A program made the position numbers and the translations under genes. Below are positions 8,224 through 18,098 of a stretch of DNA of 64,000 nt, in pieces (position 1 is the first letter of the stretch; the number at the start of each line of letters is the position of its first letter). This stretch comes from Cytobacillus luteolus (GTDB lineage Bacteria > Bacillota > Bacilli > Bacillales > Bacillaceae_L). The notes under the pieces were generated by a model. That model had not been told where the DNA came from. It searched no databases and saw only the letters and a program-made list of their open reading frames with translations. The stretch spans positions 186,001-250,000 of the forward strand of contig NZ_JAGGKM010000002.1 of NCBI RefSeq assembly GCF_017873715.1, in the 5' to 3' direction.

Positions 8224-10662
8224 TTATTCACTTTGTTTCTCTTTATTTGTAAGTTTTAATAACTCCACTACATCTCCAGTTTCATTAGTATCAACAACAA
8301 AAGATCCGTTACTGTAGCGATCATTTGGCCTTAAATCTTCTGGGTTAATACTCTCAGTTGTTCCATTTCTCGTTTTCAAGAGTAGTTCATCATGTTTAGA
8401 GACGAACGCAACCCCAACAATTCGATGTGGATTTGCTTTTAATTCTCGAAGCATAATAACTCCACGTTTTGCCCTTGATGCTTTTTCAAATTCAGTTAAC
8501 TTCATCTTCTTAACGGCTCCACGTTGAGTGACCACAACGATGTCTGGGGATTCAGCTGGGTCAAATACCTTTCCTCCAACAATATGATCGCCATCTTTTA
8601 GGTTAATCCCTTTTACTCCAGCTGCCCTTGCACCCACGATACTCACTTCGTCTTCACTAAACCAAAGTGCATAACCATAGGAGGTTGTCAGGAATACATC
8701 TTGGTTACCATTTGTTACAAAAACATCTATTACCGAATCATTATTTTTAAGATTAATAGCAACTAGTGGCTTTGAATACCTTGTTGCTTTGTATTGTGAT
8801 AGTTCGGTTTTCTTAACCATACCATTTTTAGTTACAAACAATAGGAATTCTTCCGTTTCAAAGCTCCTAATTGGGATGGCCTCAATGATCCGTTCATCAC
8901 GATCAATACTGATGATATTCGCGATATGCTGCCCAAGATCCTTCCAACGAATATCTGGTAATTCGTGAACTGGACAGTATAAATAGTTCCCCTTATTCGT
9001 AAAGAACAGGACAACATCGGTTGTATTAATCTCAATCTGTCTGATTAACGTATCTGTGTCCTTCATGCCGAAATCTTGGCCATTTGAAGCTGCATACGAC
9101 CGTAGACTTGTACGTTTAACATAACCATCTTGAGTAACAGTCACAATCACGTCCTCAGAAGGAATCATTACTTCAAGATTAATCTTGATTTCTTCAATTT
9201 CATCCTCTATTTTTGATCGACGATCATCTGCATATGTTTTCTTTATTTTCTTTAAGTCATTTTTGATAACCGTTAATAGCTTACTTTCATTGTTTAGTAT
9301 AGAAAGTAACTCAGCAATTTTCTTATCCAATTCTTCTGCTTCCTGTTGTAATGCTGTAATATCAGTATTTGTTAATCGATATAACTGTAAAGAAACAATC
9401 GCTTCAGATTGTGGCTCTGTAAACTGATATTGCTCCATCAAGTTGTTTTTCGCATCTCGTTTGTCCTTAGAAGCACGGATTGTTGCAATAACTTGATCTA
9501 AAATAGATAATGCCTTCATTAACCCTTCAACAACATGGTGACGCTCACGAGCTTTCTCTAAATCGTAATTAGAACGATTTGTTATCACTTCTTTTTGATG
9601 GTTAATATACGCATCTAAAAATTGTGAGATGCCCATTAACGTCGGTCGTTTATTGTAGATCGCAACCATATTAAAATTAAAAGGTACTTGAAGATCACTA
9701 TTTTTATAAAGATAGTTTAGAACACCATTTGCATCAGCGTCCTTTTTTAGTTCAATGACAATACGTAGACCAGTTCTATCCGTTTCATCACGAACTTCAC
9801 TAATTCCTTCAACTTTACGGTCAAGACGGAACTCATCAATCTTCTTAACCAAATTCGCTTTATTTACCTCAAAGGGAATTTCAGTTATGACAATTTGCTG
9901 CTTGCCTCCTCGTGTCTCTTCAACTTCAGCTAGTCCTCGAATGATGATTTTCCCTTTTCCTGTTTCGAACGCTTTACGGATTCCATCTACACCTTGAATA
10001 ATCCCACCCGTTGGAAAGTCAGGTCCTTTAATTACCTTCATTAGGTCATCCACTGTACATACAGGATTATCAATGCGCATAATTACACCATCAATAACCT
10101 CACCTAAGTTATGCGGTGGAATTTCGGTTGCATACCCAGCGGAAATACCTGTTGAACCATTAACCAAAAGGTTTGGATACATCGCAGGAAGAACAGTCGG
10201 CTCCTTACTTGTGTCATCGAAGTTTGGAACGAGTTCTACTGTTCGTTTATCAATATCACGTAACAGTTCTGATGCGATTGCAGATAATCTGGCCTCTGTA
10301 TAACGCATCGCTGCAGGTGGGTCACCGTCAATACTACCATTGTTTCCGTGCATCTCAATTAGTAGATTGCGAAGCTTCCAATCCTGGCTCATACGAACCA
10401 TTGCCTCATAGACCGAGCTGTCACCGTGTGGATGATAGTTACCGATAACGTTACCGACTGTTTTTGCTGATTTACGGAACCCTTTATCCGCCGTATTACC
10501 TTCCACATGCATCGCATAAAGAATCCTTCGTTGAACAGGTTTCAGACCGTCCCTTGCGTCAGGTAATGCCCTCTCCTGAATAATATATTTACTATAACGT
10601 CCAAAACGGTCGCCGAGTACATCCTCAAGAGGTAAGTCTCTAAATTTCTCTACTTGTTCCAT
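8224..10662 (-). CDS. parC: DNA topoisomerase IV subunit A
   Basis: The breakage-reunion subunit of topoisomerase IV, which with ParE decatenates daughter chromosomes. The active-site Tyr121 lies in [11 protein letters not shown]. The quinolone-resistance region reads [12 protein letters not shown] with Ser82 and Glu86, the wild-type residues at the positions mutated in resistant strains. The C-terminal half carries the beta-pinwheel repeats of the GyrA/ParC C-terminal domain. At 812 residues it is full length. ATG follows the parE stop directly, with the SD (gaggaggaa) inside the end of parE, so the two subunits are translationally linked. Confidence 0.97.
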   Translation of the reverse strand: MEQVEKFRDLPLEDVLGDRFGRYSKYIIQERALPDARDGLKPVQRRILYAMHVEGNTADKGFRKSAKTVGNVIGNYHPHGDSSVYEAMVRMSQDWKLRNLLIEMHGNNGSIDGDPPAAMRYTEARLSAIASELLRDIDKRTVELVPNFDDTSKEPTVLPAMYPNLLVNGSTGISAGYATEIPPHNLGEVIDGVIMRIDNPVCTVDDLMKVIKGPDFPTGGIIQGVDGIRKAFETGKGKIIIRGLAEVEETRGGKQQIVITEIPFEVNKANLVKKIDEFRLDRKVEGISEVRDETDRTGLRIVIELKKDADANGVLNYLYKNSDLQVPFNFNMVAIYNKRPTLMGISQFLDAYINHQKEVITNRSNYDLEKARERHHVVEGLMKALSILDQVIATIRASKDKRDAKNNLMEQYQFTEPQSEAIVSLQLYRLTNTDITALQQEAEELDKKIAELLSILNNESKLLTVIKNDLKKIKKTYADDRRSKIEDEIEEIKINLEVMIPSEDVIVTVTQDGYVKRTSLRSYAASNGQDFGMKDTDTLIRQIEINTTDVVLFFTNKGNYLYCPVHELPDIRWKDLGQHIANIISIDRDERIIEAIPIRSFETEEFLLFVTKNGMVKKTELSQYKATRYSKPLVAINLKNNDSVIDVFVTNGNQDVFLTTSYGYALWFSEDEVSIVGARAAGVKGINLKDGDHIVGGKVFDPAESPDIVVVTQRGAVKKMKLTEFEKASRAKRGVIMLRELKANPHRIVGVAFVSKHDELLLKTRNGTTESINPEDLRPNDRYSNGSFVVDTNETGDVVELLKLTNKEKQSE

Positions 10663-12636
10663 CTATTGTTGTTCCTCCTCTACGACCGATAAGTTCTCAT
10701 TATCTAAAATATTTGTTTCGTCTGCAAGGCTAAATGCCACATTTGACTCAATCCATTTACGACGAGGTTCAACCTTATCACCCATTAATGTAGACACTCG
10801 ACGTTCTGCTCTAGCTGCATCATCAATACGCACACGAATAAGCGTTCTCGTCTCAGGATTCATTGTCGTATCCCATAATTGGTCGGCATTCATCTCACCT
10901 AAACCTTTATAACGCTGAATAATATACCCTTTGCCAATCTTAGCAATCGCACCCTTAAGCTCGTCATCAGACCAAGCGTATTCAATGACTTCCTTCTTAC
11001 CAGTACCTTTGCTTACCTTATAAAGAGGAGGTAGTGCAATAAAGACCTTCCCAGCTTCAACCAGTGGTCTCATATAGCGGTAAAAGAATGTTAAAAGTAA
11101 GACCTGAATATGCGCTCCATCCGTATCAGCATCGGTCATAATAACAATTTTGTCATAGTTAATATCCTCTACTGAAAATTCGGGGCCAACACCGCCACCA
11201 ATTGCATAGATGATTGTATTGATTTCTTCATTTTTAAAGATATCTGATAGCTTAGCTTTTTCTGTATTTATAACTTTACCTCGTAAAGGTAGAACAGCTT
11301 GAAACCTGCGGTCACGACCTTGTTTAGCCGATCCACCAGCAGAATCTCCTTCGACTAAATAAAGCTCATTTTTCTGTGGATTACGTGACTGCGCAGGCGT
11401 TAATTTTCCACTTAGCATCGCTTCAGAACGTTTTCTTTTTTTCCCGCTTCTTGCTTCTTCTCTCGCTTTCCTAGCAGCCTCTCGAGCTTGGAATGCTTTA
11501 ATTGCTTTTTTAACGAGTAGTCCACTTGTCTCTGGGTTCTCTTCGAAGAAGTAGTTAAGTTTTTCGGACACAACTGAATCAACCGCCGATCTTGCTTCAC
11601 TTGTTCCAAGCTTGCCTTTTGTTTGCCCTTCAAACTGAAGTAACTCCTCTGGAATACGAACAGACACAATTGCGGTTAAACCTTCACGAATATCTGAACC
11701 TTCAAGGTTTTTATCCTTTTCCTTTAGTAAGCCGACCTTTCTTGCATATTCATTAATGACACGAGTTAAAGCCGTCTTTGAACCTGCTTCATGTGTACCT
11801 CCGTCCTTTGTACGAACATTGTTTACAAAGGACAGTACATTATCTGAATACCCATCATTAAATTGGAAGGCATATTCTACTTCAATACTGTTTTGTGTAC
11901 CTTCAAAGAAAACAACAGGATGTAACGCATCTTTTTCTTCATTTAAGTAACTAACAAATGCCTCAATTCCGTTTTCGTAATGGAAAACTTCCTTTTGGTC
12001 ATGACGTTCATCAATTAGCTCTATTTTTAAACCTTTTAATAAAAAGGCAGATTCTCTAAGTCTTTCACATAGCGTTTCATAGTTATAGACCGTTGAACTA
12101 AAAATCGTTGGGTCCGGTTTAAAGTGTATTGTTGTCCCTGTTTGATTCGTATTGCCAATTCTTTCCAGTGTTGTAGCAGGCTTTCCACCATCTTCAAATC
12201 TTTGTTCGTAAATGCTTCCATCACGCTTAATTGTCACTTTTAACCATTCAGACAATGCATTTACAACAGAGGCACCTACACCATGTAGCCCTCCACTCGT
12301 TTTATACCCACCTTGTCCAAATTTTCCACCTGCATGTAATACTGTTAAAATAACCTCTGGTGTTGGTTTACCAAGCTTATGCATTCCAGTTGGCATTCCT
12401 CTTCCCTTATCCTGAACACTTATACTATTATCTTTATGAATTTTGACAATAATGTGATCTCCATGACCTGCTAATGCTTCGTCAACAGAGTTATCTACGA
12501 TTTCATAAACCAAATGGTGTAATCCGCGGCTATCTGTGCTTCCAATATACATTCCCGGTCTTTTTCGAACTGCCTCCAGCCCTTCTAAGACCTGTATCGC
12601 ATCATCATTATAGTCAAACGTTTGCTGCTTAGCCAA
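10663..12636 (-). CDS. parE: DNA topoisomerase IV subunit B
   Basis: The ATPase subunit of topoisomerase IV. The GHKL ATP-binding motifs are present (VDNSVDEALAGH, GGLHGVGASVVNALS), followed by the transducer domain and the TOPRIM domain (ELYLVEGDSAGGSAKQGRDR; DADTDGAHIQ) and the PLVEAGKVFIALPPLYK tail. Length 657 is standard. The start is TTG at 12636, 8 nt after aaagggg; no in-frame ATG is better placed. It is first in parE-parC. Its 5' leader holds two perfect hairpins. The neighbours yneT and plsY are also parE neighbours in B. subtilis. Confidence 0.97.
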   Translation of the reverse strand: MAKQQTFDYNDDAIQVLEGLEAVRKRPGMYIGSTDSRGLHHLVYEIVDNSVDEALAGHGDHIIVKIHKDNSISVQDKGRGMPTGMHKLGKPTPEVILTVLHAGGKFGQGGYKTSGGLHGVGASVVNALSEWLKVTIKRDGSIYEQRFEDGGKPATTLERIGNTNQTGTTIHFKPDPTIFSSTVYNYETLCERLRESAFLLKGLKIELIDERHDQKEVFHYENGIEAFVSYLNEEKDALHPVVFFEGTQNSIEVEYAFQFNDGYSDNVLSFVNNVRTKDGGTHEAGSKTALTRVINEYARKVGLLKEKDKNLEGSDIREGLTAIVSVRIPEELLQFEGQTKGKLGTSEARSAVDSVVSEKLNYFFEENPETSGLLVKKAIKAFQAREAARKAREEARSGKKRKRSEAMLSGKLTPAQSRNPQKNELYLVEGDSAGGSAKQGRDRRFQAVLPLRGKVINTEKAKLSDIFKNEEINTIIYAIGGGVGPEFSVEDINYDKIVIMTDADTDGAHIQVLLLTFFYRYMRPLVEAGKVFIALPPLYKVSKGTGKKEVIEYAWSDDELKGAIAKIGKGYIIQRYKGLGEMNADQLWDTTMNPETRTLIRVRIDDAARAERRVSTLMGDKVEPRRKWIESNVAFSLADETNILDNENLSVVEEEQQ

Positions 12637-12656
12637 AGAACATACCCCTTTCTATT

Positions 12657-12717
12657 CCGGAAAACAAAAAGTGACAAAATGTTTTCCGGTTAACAACAAA
12701 GTTGATTTGTTGTTAAC
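12657..12717 (-). promoter_or_regulatory. Two tandem perfect hairpins in the parE leader
   Basis: gttaacaacaaa/tttgttgttaac (12689-12717, 12 bp, 5-nt loop) and ccggaaaaca/tgttttccgg (12657-12689, 10 bp, 13-nt loop) adjoin each other and share one base. They end 20 nt before the parE start. Neither has a T run, so they are not ordinary terminators; mRNA stabilisation, translational control or protein binding are all possible. Confidence 0.7.
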
Positions 12718-12825
12718 TCCCCACAAGAACATCTGTTTCTATTTTATCATATAACAGCCAACTAGCAGTTGACTTGCAATAAATTAATGTCATAAATTCG
12801 GCTTTTCCCCATGAAAGTAACCGAA

Positions 12826-12853
12826 AAAAATGAAGCTTATTGCGCTAAGCTTC
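12826..12853 (-). terminator. Terminator-like hairpin with no gene directly before it
   Basis: On the minus strand gaagctta/taagcttc is followed by atttttttc. It lies 165 nt past the yneT stop, beyond another terminator, and upstream of parE. A promoter-like TTGCTA-16-TAAAAT sits between the two terminators, so a very short RNA or simply a back-up terminator is possible. The rest of 12637-13016 holds only the parE leader and no ORF. Confidence 0.65.
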
Positions 12854-12930
12854 TCTTTTAAAAAAGATTGTCCAAGCTATATTTTATATGTTTATCGAAA
12901 TTTAGCAAACCCTCATTTAGGGAAAAAATA

Positions 12931-12957
12931 AAAATCCTTGTAGAAACAAGGACTTTT
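12931..12957 (-). terminator. Terminator downstream of yneT
   Basis: aaagtccttg/caaggatttt with a 6-nt loop, followed on the minus strand by a T-rich tract (atttttatttttt). Confidence 0.82.
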
Positions 12958-13016
12958 GAACGATTCATTATGTAAGGAAAACCTGCTCAACTAGCTATTT
13001 TCTCTACCTATAAATG

Positions 13017-13430
13017 CTATTTCGTCAGTGCGTGCTCTACTTTTATGCAACGATCCATAATTACTGTGTACCCTTTTTCTTTCAAGAAATGATATGCCTC
13101 TTCATTCACAAGCCCTAATTGAGCCCAGTATACATCGGCATCAATTTCTGCAAATTCCTTAGCTACATCGAATAAATGTTCGGATCTGCGAAATACGTTA
13201 ACAATATCCACGTGACCCTCAATTTCTTTAAGCGATTTCACTGCTTTTACTCCGAGCACTTCATCAGCTGTCGGGTTCACAGGGATAATTTCATAGCCAG
13301 CATCTTGCATTGCTTTGCTAACCATATGAGACGTTTTCTCTGGATTTTCAGATAGTCCAACGACAGCAATTCGCTTACTATCCTTAAGTATTTTTCCAAT
13401 CTCTTCTCTAGTAGGGATGTTTATTGCCAT
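13017..13430 (-). CDS. yneT: CoA-binding Rossmann protein (YneT/YccU family)
   Basis: A single CoA-binding domain of 137 residues. The Rossmann signature RIAVVGLSENPEKTSHMVSKAM opens it, with EIIPVNPTADEVLG as the second strand-loop and MDRCIKVEH near the end, as in the CoA-binding domain of succinyl-CoA synthetase alpha and YccU. The function in cells is not established. The start is ATG 13430 with aaaggag 9 nt upstream; the open frame extends much further but without homology. In B. subtilis yneT also sits between plsY (yneS) and parE; here other genes separate it from plsY. Confidence 0.88.
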   Translation of the reverse strand: MAINIPTREEIGKILKDSKRIAVVGLSENPEKTSHMVSKAMQDAGYEIIPVNPTADEVLGVKAVKSLKEIEGHVDIVNVFRRSEHLFDVAKEFAEIDADVYWAQLGLVNEEAYHFLKEKGYTVIMDRCIKVEHALTK

Positions 13431-13563
13431 GGATCGATTTCTCCTTTCATATACCATACATCTTCTTACACTAGTATTTCGGTAATATGGTTCATTATTC
13501 CTTCTGCATTTAACAGTTTTTGTCGAAAAAAAATAGTGGAGCATTTTATTCACTTCACTATCC

Positions 13564-14592
13564 TCACTTATCCTTATATACACAAACTCTATTACGTCCC
13601 TCTTGTTTTGCTTTATACAATGCTTTATCAGCACGATCTAATATTGTTTCTGCATTATCACCCATTTTATATTTCTCAACACCAAAGCTTGAGGTTAAGT
13701 TACCTATTTCAGTAAAAGAATGTTCTTTTACATTCTTTCTTAACTTTTCGGCTAATTGAACAGTTTGTTCAAATGTACGTTTTGATACAATGACAAATTC
13801 TTCTCCACCCCAACGTCCAAAGTAGTCTTCTTTACTTAATACCTTTGAGATAACAGTGGTAAACTCAACAAGAACTTGGTCGCCTGTCTTATGGCCGAAT
13901 TCATCATTCACTTTCTTAAACCGATCAATATCAAAGAAAATAACTGAAAAATTTGTATTGCTCTTCTGAATAAAGCTTTCAATCCACATATATAGTTGTC
14001 TTCTATTTCCTATACCCGTTAATTGATCCTGATAAGCCATTTCTTCAAGGATTTCAGCTTTTGTATAATTTCTGATCAACTTCCGAGCAGAAAAAAGAAA
14101 GATTATATAAACTAAATTCGCTAACATATATTGTGAAAAATTACTCTTAAATCCTCCTAACAAACTATCCCAAAACGATAAAGTTATAAATAAAGTTAAT
14201 AACCAAAGCACGAAAGAATATATCGCTCCAACTCTACCATAAATAGTAATAAAAATATAAATATATGTTAGTGTCGTCCAGTAGCCAATACTACCCGTCA
14301 TATCATGCTTTTCGATAGCAGCTGTATACGTAACCGTAAAGGTAGTAATAAGATGAATTACACTATTTATCACCAAGGTTAGTAGTTCAATGATACGAAA
14401 AGCCTTTCCTTTAAAGATTAAAATCCATATACAAACATACCAGACTATTAAAAATACACCAATGTATTCTAAGAAGCCAAGGTTTCCATCCCAATCCAAA
14501 AAAATGCTTAAAAGGGCCAAGACTAATATTGGTATGACCCATAAATAAAGTCGTTGTTTAAACTGTTCAAATTTTGTAAGTTGCTGTGACAC
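13564..14592 (-). CDS. Membrane-bound GGDEF diguanylate cyclase
   Basis: The protein has about six membrane helices in residues 15-172 and a GGDEF domain (about 185-340). The active-site loop is GGEEF (262-266), a catalytically competent variant; the substrate-binding DIDRFKKVNDEFGH is intact, so it should make c-di-GMP from GTP. The inhibitory RxxD I-site is missing: SKED occupies that position, so product inhibition is unlikely. The membrane part does not match a sensor family I can name. The start is GTG 14592, after aggggg. It interrupts the ancestral plsY-yneT neighbourhood. Confidence 0.9.
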   Translation of the reverse strand: MSQQLTKFEQFKQRLYLWVIPILVLALLSIFLDWDGNLGFLEYIGVFLIVWYVCIWILIFKGKAFRIIELLTLVINSVIHLITTFTVTYTAAIEKHDMTGSIGYWTTLTYIYIFITIYGRVGAIYSFVLWLLTLFITLSFWDSLLGGFKSNFSQYMLANLVYIIFLFSARKLIRNYTKAEILEEMAYQDQLTGIGNRRQLYMWIESFIQKSNTNFSVIFFDIDRFKKVNDEFGHKTGDQVLVEFTTVISKVLSKEDYFGRWGGEEFVIVSKRTFEQTVQLAEKLRKNVKEHSFTEIGNLTSSFGVEKYKMGDNAETILDRADKALYKAKQEGRNRVCVYKDK

Positions 14593-14724
14593 TGTTAACT
14601 AGCCCCCTATTAACAAATTAAAACTAGTTGTATAATTAAGTTATTATATCACAGAGTTATATTAGTTTCGCATTAAAAGTACTTTTATCAATGTAACTAC
14701 TTTTAGATATTACAGTTCGTTTAT

Positions 14725-15966
14725 TTATACAGTACCTATTTTATTGTATGGAGTTAGAGGATTCTCCTCAGATAAGGAATCCTGCTTTGATTGCTTTTCC
14801 CATAAACGATTACCTACCATATAAATGCAGTTACTTACTAATAATAAAATGAAAATAATGCTGAATAGCCAGGATATATTTAAAGTTGAGTATAGGAACA
14901 TTCCCAATGTAGGTCCAAGAAACCTTCCTAATTCGGTAAAATTCATTGCCCCATAATAACTACCACGTAAGTGATCCGGTGCTAAATTATCTATTAAAAT
15001 GGTACCAGCAGGAAAACATAAAACCTCGCCTAAAGTAAAAATAATCATAGAGAGGATCATCTCAGTTAAACTATTTGAAAATGCAAATCCTAAACCTCCG
15101 ATAGCATATAGTCCGTTACCAACATATACCCCTGTAATGGTAGAAAAACGTTCAAATATTGAAGAAAGAGGTAGTTGTGCAAGGACTACTACCAATGCGT
15201 TTGTTGTCATCATCCAGCCAAAATAGATAACACCCTTTTCAAAAGTTGTACTCATATGATGAGATAATGGTGCAAATTGAGCAAAACCGATTTGCGTAAT
15301 ACATGCTCCTAAAATAAAATACATTAAAACTTTATCTCTTTTTATAATTATAAGAGATTGTTTCATAGAATAAACGGTCTTATTCTTTTGTACTGGTATT
15401 GAAACTTTACTTGTAAACAGGTGTAAGACAATAGAATAAACGAAATAAAAAAGCCCTGTAATCATAAATCCAATTCCACTGGATGATAACCCAATAAACA
15501 CACCAAGTAATGGACCAATTGCAACCCCAGCATTAATAACCGTATAGCGTAGTGAGAATACCTTTGCTCTCAATTTCTGCTCTGTTAAGTCTCCCATAAG
15601 AGCCTGAGATACAGGTTCAAAAAATGCCTTACATATACCATTAAGAATACTTAATAGGAGAAAAATAATAGGGTCTTTGGCAAGTGCAAAACCTATAAAT
15701 ACAAATCCCCAAGAATAAATAGATAAAAGCATAATTTGTTTTCTACCAAACTTATCCGACAAATACCCTCCTAGGATACCAGATAATGTACTTGCCAATG
15801 GAGCTGCACCAATGACCACACCTATCATAAGTGGAGTTAAATCAGTCTGTTTTGCTAAATAAATTGCCAAAAAAGGTAAGCTCATTGAATTGGCAATTCT
15901 AGAAAATAATGAACCAATAAGTAGTACTGAAATAATTGGATGAAGCTTCAGCAATAATTTGATCAC
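14725..15966 (-). CDS. MFS transporter, drug-efflux type
   Basis: A 413-residue major-facilitator protein with about 12 membrane helices. The loop 2-3 signature GGYLSDKFGRKQIML (motif A) is typical of the drug:H+ antiporter group; substrate unknown. I place the start at GTG 15966 because gaaggagag lies just upstream; the frame is open for nine more codons from a GTG at 15993. The 200-nt upstream region holds a promoter-like sequence, a strong terminator and a competing pairing, suggesting control by transcription attenuation. That arrangement is often found before antibiotic-responsive transporters. Confidence 0.85.
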   Translation of the reverse strand: MIKLLLKLHPIISVLLIGSLFSRIANSMSLPFLAIYLAKQTDLTPLMIGVVIGAAPLASTLSGILGGYLSDKFGRKQIMLLSIYSWGFVFIGFALAKDPIIFLLLSILNGICKAFFEPVSQALMGDLTEQKLRAKVFSLRYTVINAGVAIGPLLGVFIGLSSSGIGFMITGLFYFVYSIVLHLFTSKVSIPVQKNKTVYSMKQSLIIIKRDKVLMYFILGACITQIGFAQFAPLSHHMSTTFEKGVIYFGWMMTTNALVVVLAQLPLSSIFERFSTITGVYVGNGLYAIGGLGFAFSNSLTEMILSMIIFTLGEVLCFPAGTILIDNLAPDHLRGSYYGAMNFTELGRFLGPTLGMFLYSTLNISWLFSIIFILLLVSNCIYMVGNRLWEKQSKQDSLSEENPLTPYNKIGTV

Positions 15967-16002
15967 CTTGAATAACTCTCCTTCTTGTAACACGAATGTT
16001 GG

Positions 16003-16077
16003 TTAATACAAAAAAGCCGGTCTCATATCTCTACTAAAGATACAAGACCGGCTTATGAAAAAACATAAGGGCGACAT
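16003..16077 (-). CDS. Possible leader peptide in the MFS attenuator
   Basis: A 24-codon frame starting ATG TCG CCC spans the antiterminator and terminator arms and stops 37 nt before the likely MFS start. No good SD precedes it (only gtgg), so translation is doubtful. If real, ribosome position on it could control the hairpins, as for inducible resistance leaders. Confidence 0.3.
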   Translation of the reverse strand: MSPLCFFISRSCIFSRDMRPAFLY

Positions 16078-16087
16078 TAGCCACGGT
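16014..16087 (-). promoter_or_regulatory. Attenuator-like leader upstream of the MFS transporter gene
   Basis: The terminator stem is 10 bp (aagccggtct/agaccggctt, 16014-16023 with 16045-16054), extended inside by tatct/agata and followed on the minus strand by tttttt. Its 5' arm can instead pair with an upstream segment: accgtggctaatg (16075-16087) against cataagccggt (16047-16057), giving 3+4+3 pairs with small interruptions. A third hairpin, cttatg/cataag (16051-16068), competes with both. The trigger is unknown. Confidence 0.6.
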
Positions 16088-16163
16088 TTATCAGTCTAGA
16101 TTTCTATGAAATTAACTATATTTTTACTTATTTAGATTAAAAAGTCAATACTACAAAAAAAAA

Positions 16164-16184
16164 CCAAATCTTTTATAGATTTGG
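16164..16184 (-). terminator. Terminator of the GH18 gene
   Basis: ccaaatc/gatttgg with a 7-nt loop, followed on the minus strand by an uninterrupted run of about eleven T. Confidence 0.88.
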
Positions 16185-16192
16185 CCAGTTTA

Positions 16193-17941
16193 TTAATTAC
16201 TTTTTTCAGTTGTTGCCTCTAGCTTATTTAACGACTCATCAAGTGTAATCCATCCCAAGTCATTTGCAAAAAAACGGGACCAGGTCGCAACACCTGCAAG
16301 ATTATACTTATGAACAAGCTGTCCTCTTTTTTGAAGTGAAAGCTCATCTTCAATCCAAATCTTATAGGTCGCTTTCTCTTCTTCATTTCGATATTCTACA
16401 TAATTTTGACCCGTGGCTTCATCATAGTTCGGGGTTAAATTTCGCTCTTCTATCCACTCCCGAATCACATCCATGCTATAAGCCTTGGAAGAAACTTCAA
16501 TGTTTCCACCTTCTGTTTCTTGTTCTTTCCAAATCCTTGCATATAGAGGCACACCTAGGATGAGTCGATCGTGTGGGACAACTTTTAAAAGCTCCTTAAG
16601 ATTGTTTTCAACCCATGGTAAACTTGCTACACTACCCGCCACAGGAGACGTCCCCCAATGTTCATCGTAGGCCATAACCATGATATAGTCGACAATTTCC
16701 GCTAGCTTTTCTCGTTCATAAAACTTGGACCACATTTCACTACCTGATATAAAGGTAATATCCATCGAAACAATTAATCCAGCTTGGTGGAAGTAGGGTG
16801 TTGCCTCTCTAACAAATTGAGTGACAAGTGGTCCGTCAGCTGAACGAACATTTTCAATATCTATATTTATACCGTCTAACTTATACATTTCAGCATATTG
16901 AAGGAGCTGCCTCACCATCTTCATTCTAGTTTCATAATTTTTAAAGGCTTCATGGGTTTTATCAGGATCAAAATCATTCGAAAAGAGACCCCAGACCTGA
17001 TAGTTTCGAGATTTTGCCCAATTCACATAATCAAGTGAACCAAGATTTGAGATATCCCCTTCATTGTTTTCCAAATGGAACCAAGTAGGAGAAACAACGT
17101 TCACACCCGGCATTTGAGGAAGCTTTTTCACATCTGGATTCACTGAATAAACAGCTTCCCAGGTTACATTAATTGGCCACTGAATTGCAGGATGTGTTTT
17201 TTTTACCCTTTCATATTCCACTGTAACAATTCTTGTGTTTGCTAGAGTGATAGAATCTTTGGGTAAATAACCTGCTACACCATTGTTTTTACGAACATAA
17301 TAAAAACTGTTTTCTTCTCTAATTATTTCAATTTGCTCTTTCTCGGTAACCTCTGCAACGTAAGGACTAGTTAAACTAGTTTTTGATCTAAGTCGAAGTT
17401 CTTCTACTTTTTGTTCCGCATCTACTGTTCCATAAAGGATAGGTTCACCATGTGTTCTTACAATAACTACTCCCGAATCTTCAAGGTGCTCTATTTGAAC
17501 CGGATATAGATTTTTAAGCAGCTCTAAAGCAATATATGGAATCTCCTCGTTTTCTAGTAGAATTGGTATCTCTACCTTGAAAGGTTGTTCATTAACTAGA
17601 TAGGTTAATGAATCCGTAGGCATTTGAATAACTTTGTCAGTTGTTGTAATAATAATCGAATTCGTTTCTACATCCATTACGAATGAGTCATCAATATGTT
17701 CTTTAAAAAATGTAAGAGGTAAATAAACAATGTTATCTTTTATTAAAGCTTCTTCCTCTATCATTTCTCCCTTATATATTATTGGGTGCTCTTTGCTTGT
17801 ATAGATCACTTTTTCTTCTGATGGAAATGGATAGATAAAGAAAAATAGACTTGTAGATATCAGTACGAGTGAAGCAATTAACCCCACTACGATTGTAGAA
17901 GTTTTTATTCCATTCTGTTTATGCGTTTCGATTCTCGACAT
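16193..17941 (-). CDS. Membrane-anchored GH18-type glycosidase with stalk-like and SH3 domains
   Basis: A 582-residue exported protein. An N-terminal membrane segment (about 14-38) anchors it outside. Next comes a copper-amine-oxidase-N-like stalk domain (about 45-160), an SH3-like segment (about 170-235) and a GH18 barrel (about 255-575). The catalytic strand reads LDGINIDIENV, with the essential Glu present; MVMAYDEHWGTSPVAGSVA is the second family signature. Related Bacillus proteins (YaaH, YdhD) act on peptidoglycan or cortex during sporulation and germination; the substrate here is inferred only. ATG follows aggaggtg. The gene is divergent from plsY. Confidence 0.87.
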   Translation of the reverse strand: MSRIETHKQNGIKTSTIVVGLIASLVLISTSLFFFIYPFPSEEKVIYTSKEHPIIYKGEMIEEEALIKDNIVYLPLTFFKEHIDDSFVMDVETNSIIITTTDKVIQMPTDSLTYLVNEQPFKVEIPILLENEEIPYIALELLKNLYPVQIEHLEDSGVVIVRTHGEPILYGTVDAEQKVEELRLRSKTSLTSPYVAEVTEKEQIEIIREENSFYYVRKNNGVAGYLPKDSITLANTRIVTVEYERVKKTHPAIQWPINVTWEAVYSVNPDVKKLPQMPGVNVVSPTWFHLENNEGDISNLGSLDYVNWAKSRNYQVWGLFSNDFDPDKTHEAFKNYETRMKMVRQLLQYAEMYKLDGINIDIENVRSADGPLVTQFVREATPYFHQAGLIVSMDITFISGSEMWSKFYEREKLAEIVDYIMVMAYDEHWGTSPVAGSVASLPWVENNLKELLKVVPHDRLILGVPLYARIWKEQETEGGNIEVSSKAYSMDVIREWIEERNLTPNYDEATGQNYVEYRNEEEKATYKIWIEDELSLQKRGQLVHKYNLAGVATWSRFFANDLGWITLDESLNKLEATTEKSN

Positions 17942-18098
17942 ACTACACCTCCTACCGACATACTACGAAATTTTTTGACAAATGAAAAGATATATTTGCA
18001 AATTAACAGGATTTGCTGATTGAATAATTGTTATGTTTTTTCGTATTGACGTGGTACAATTATAGGAAGACATGCTGGATTTAAAAGGGGAAAAGTAA

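Noticed and set aside
9185-10448. Several plus-strand frames of 76-91 codons opposite parC
   Set aside because: Shadows of a strongly conserved gene; no RBS and low-complexity Ser-rich translations.
13521-13527. Spo0A box upstream of yneT
   Set aside because: Isolated seven-base match inside an A run; no evidence that yneT is sporulation-controlled.
18050-18062. FapR operator upstream of plsY
   Set aside because: Only gtggtaca resembles the palindrome TTAGTACCTGGTACTAA; the left half is missing.
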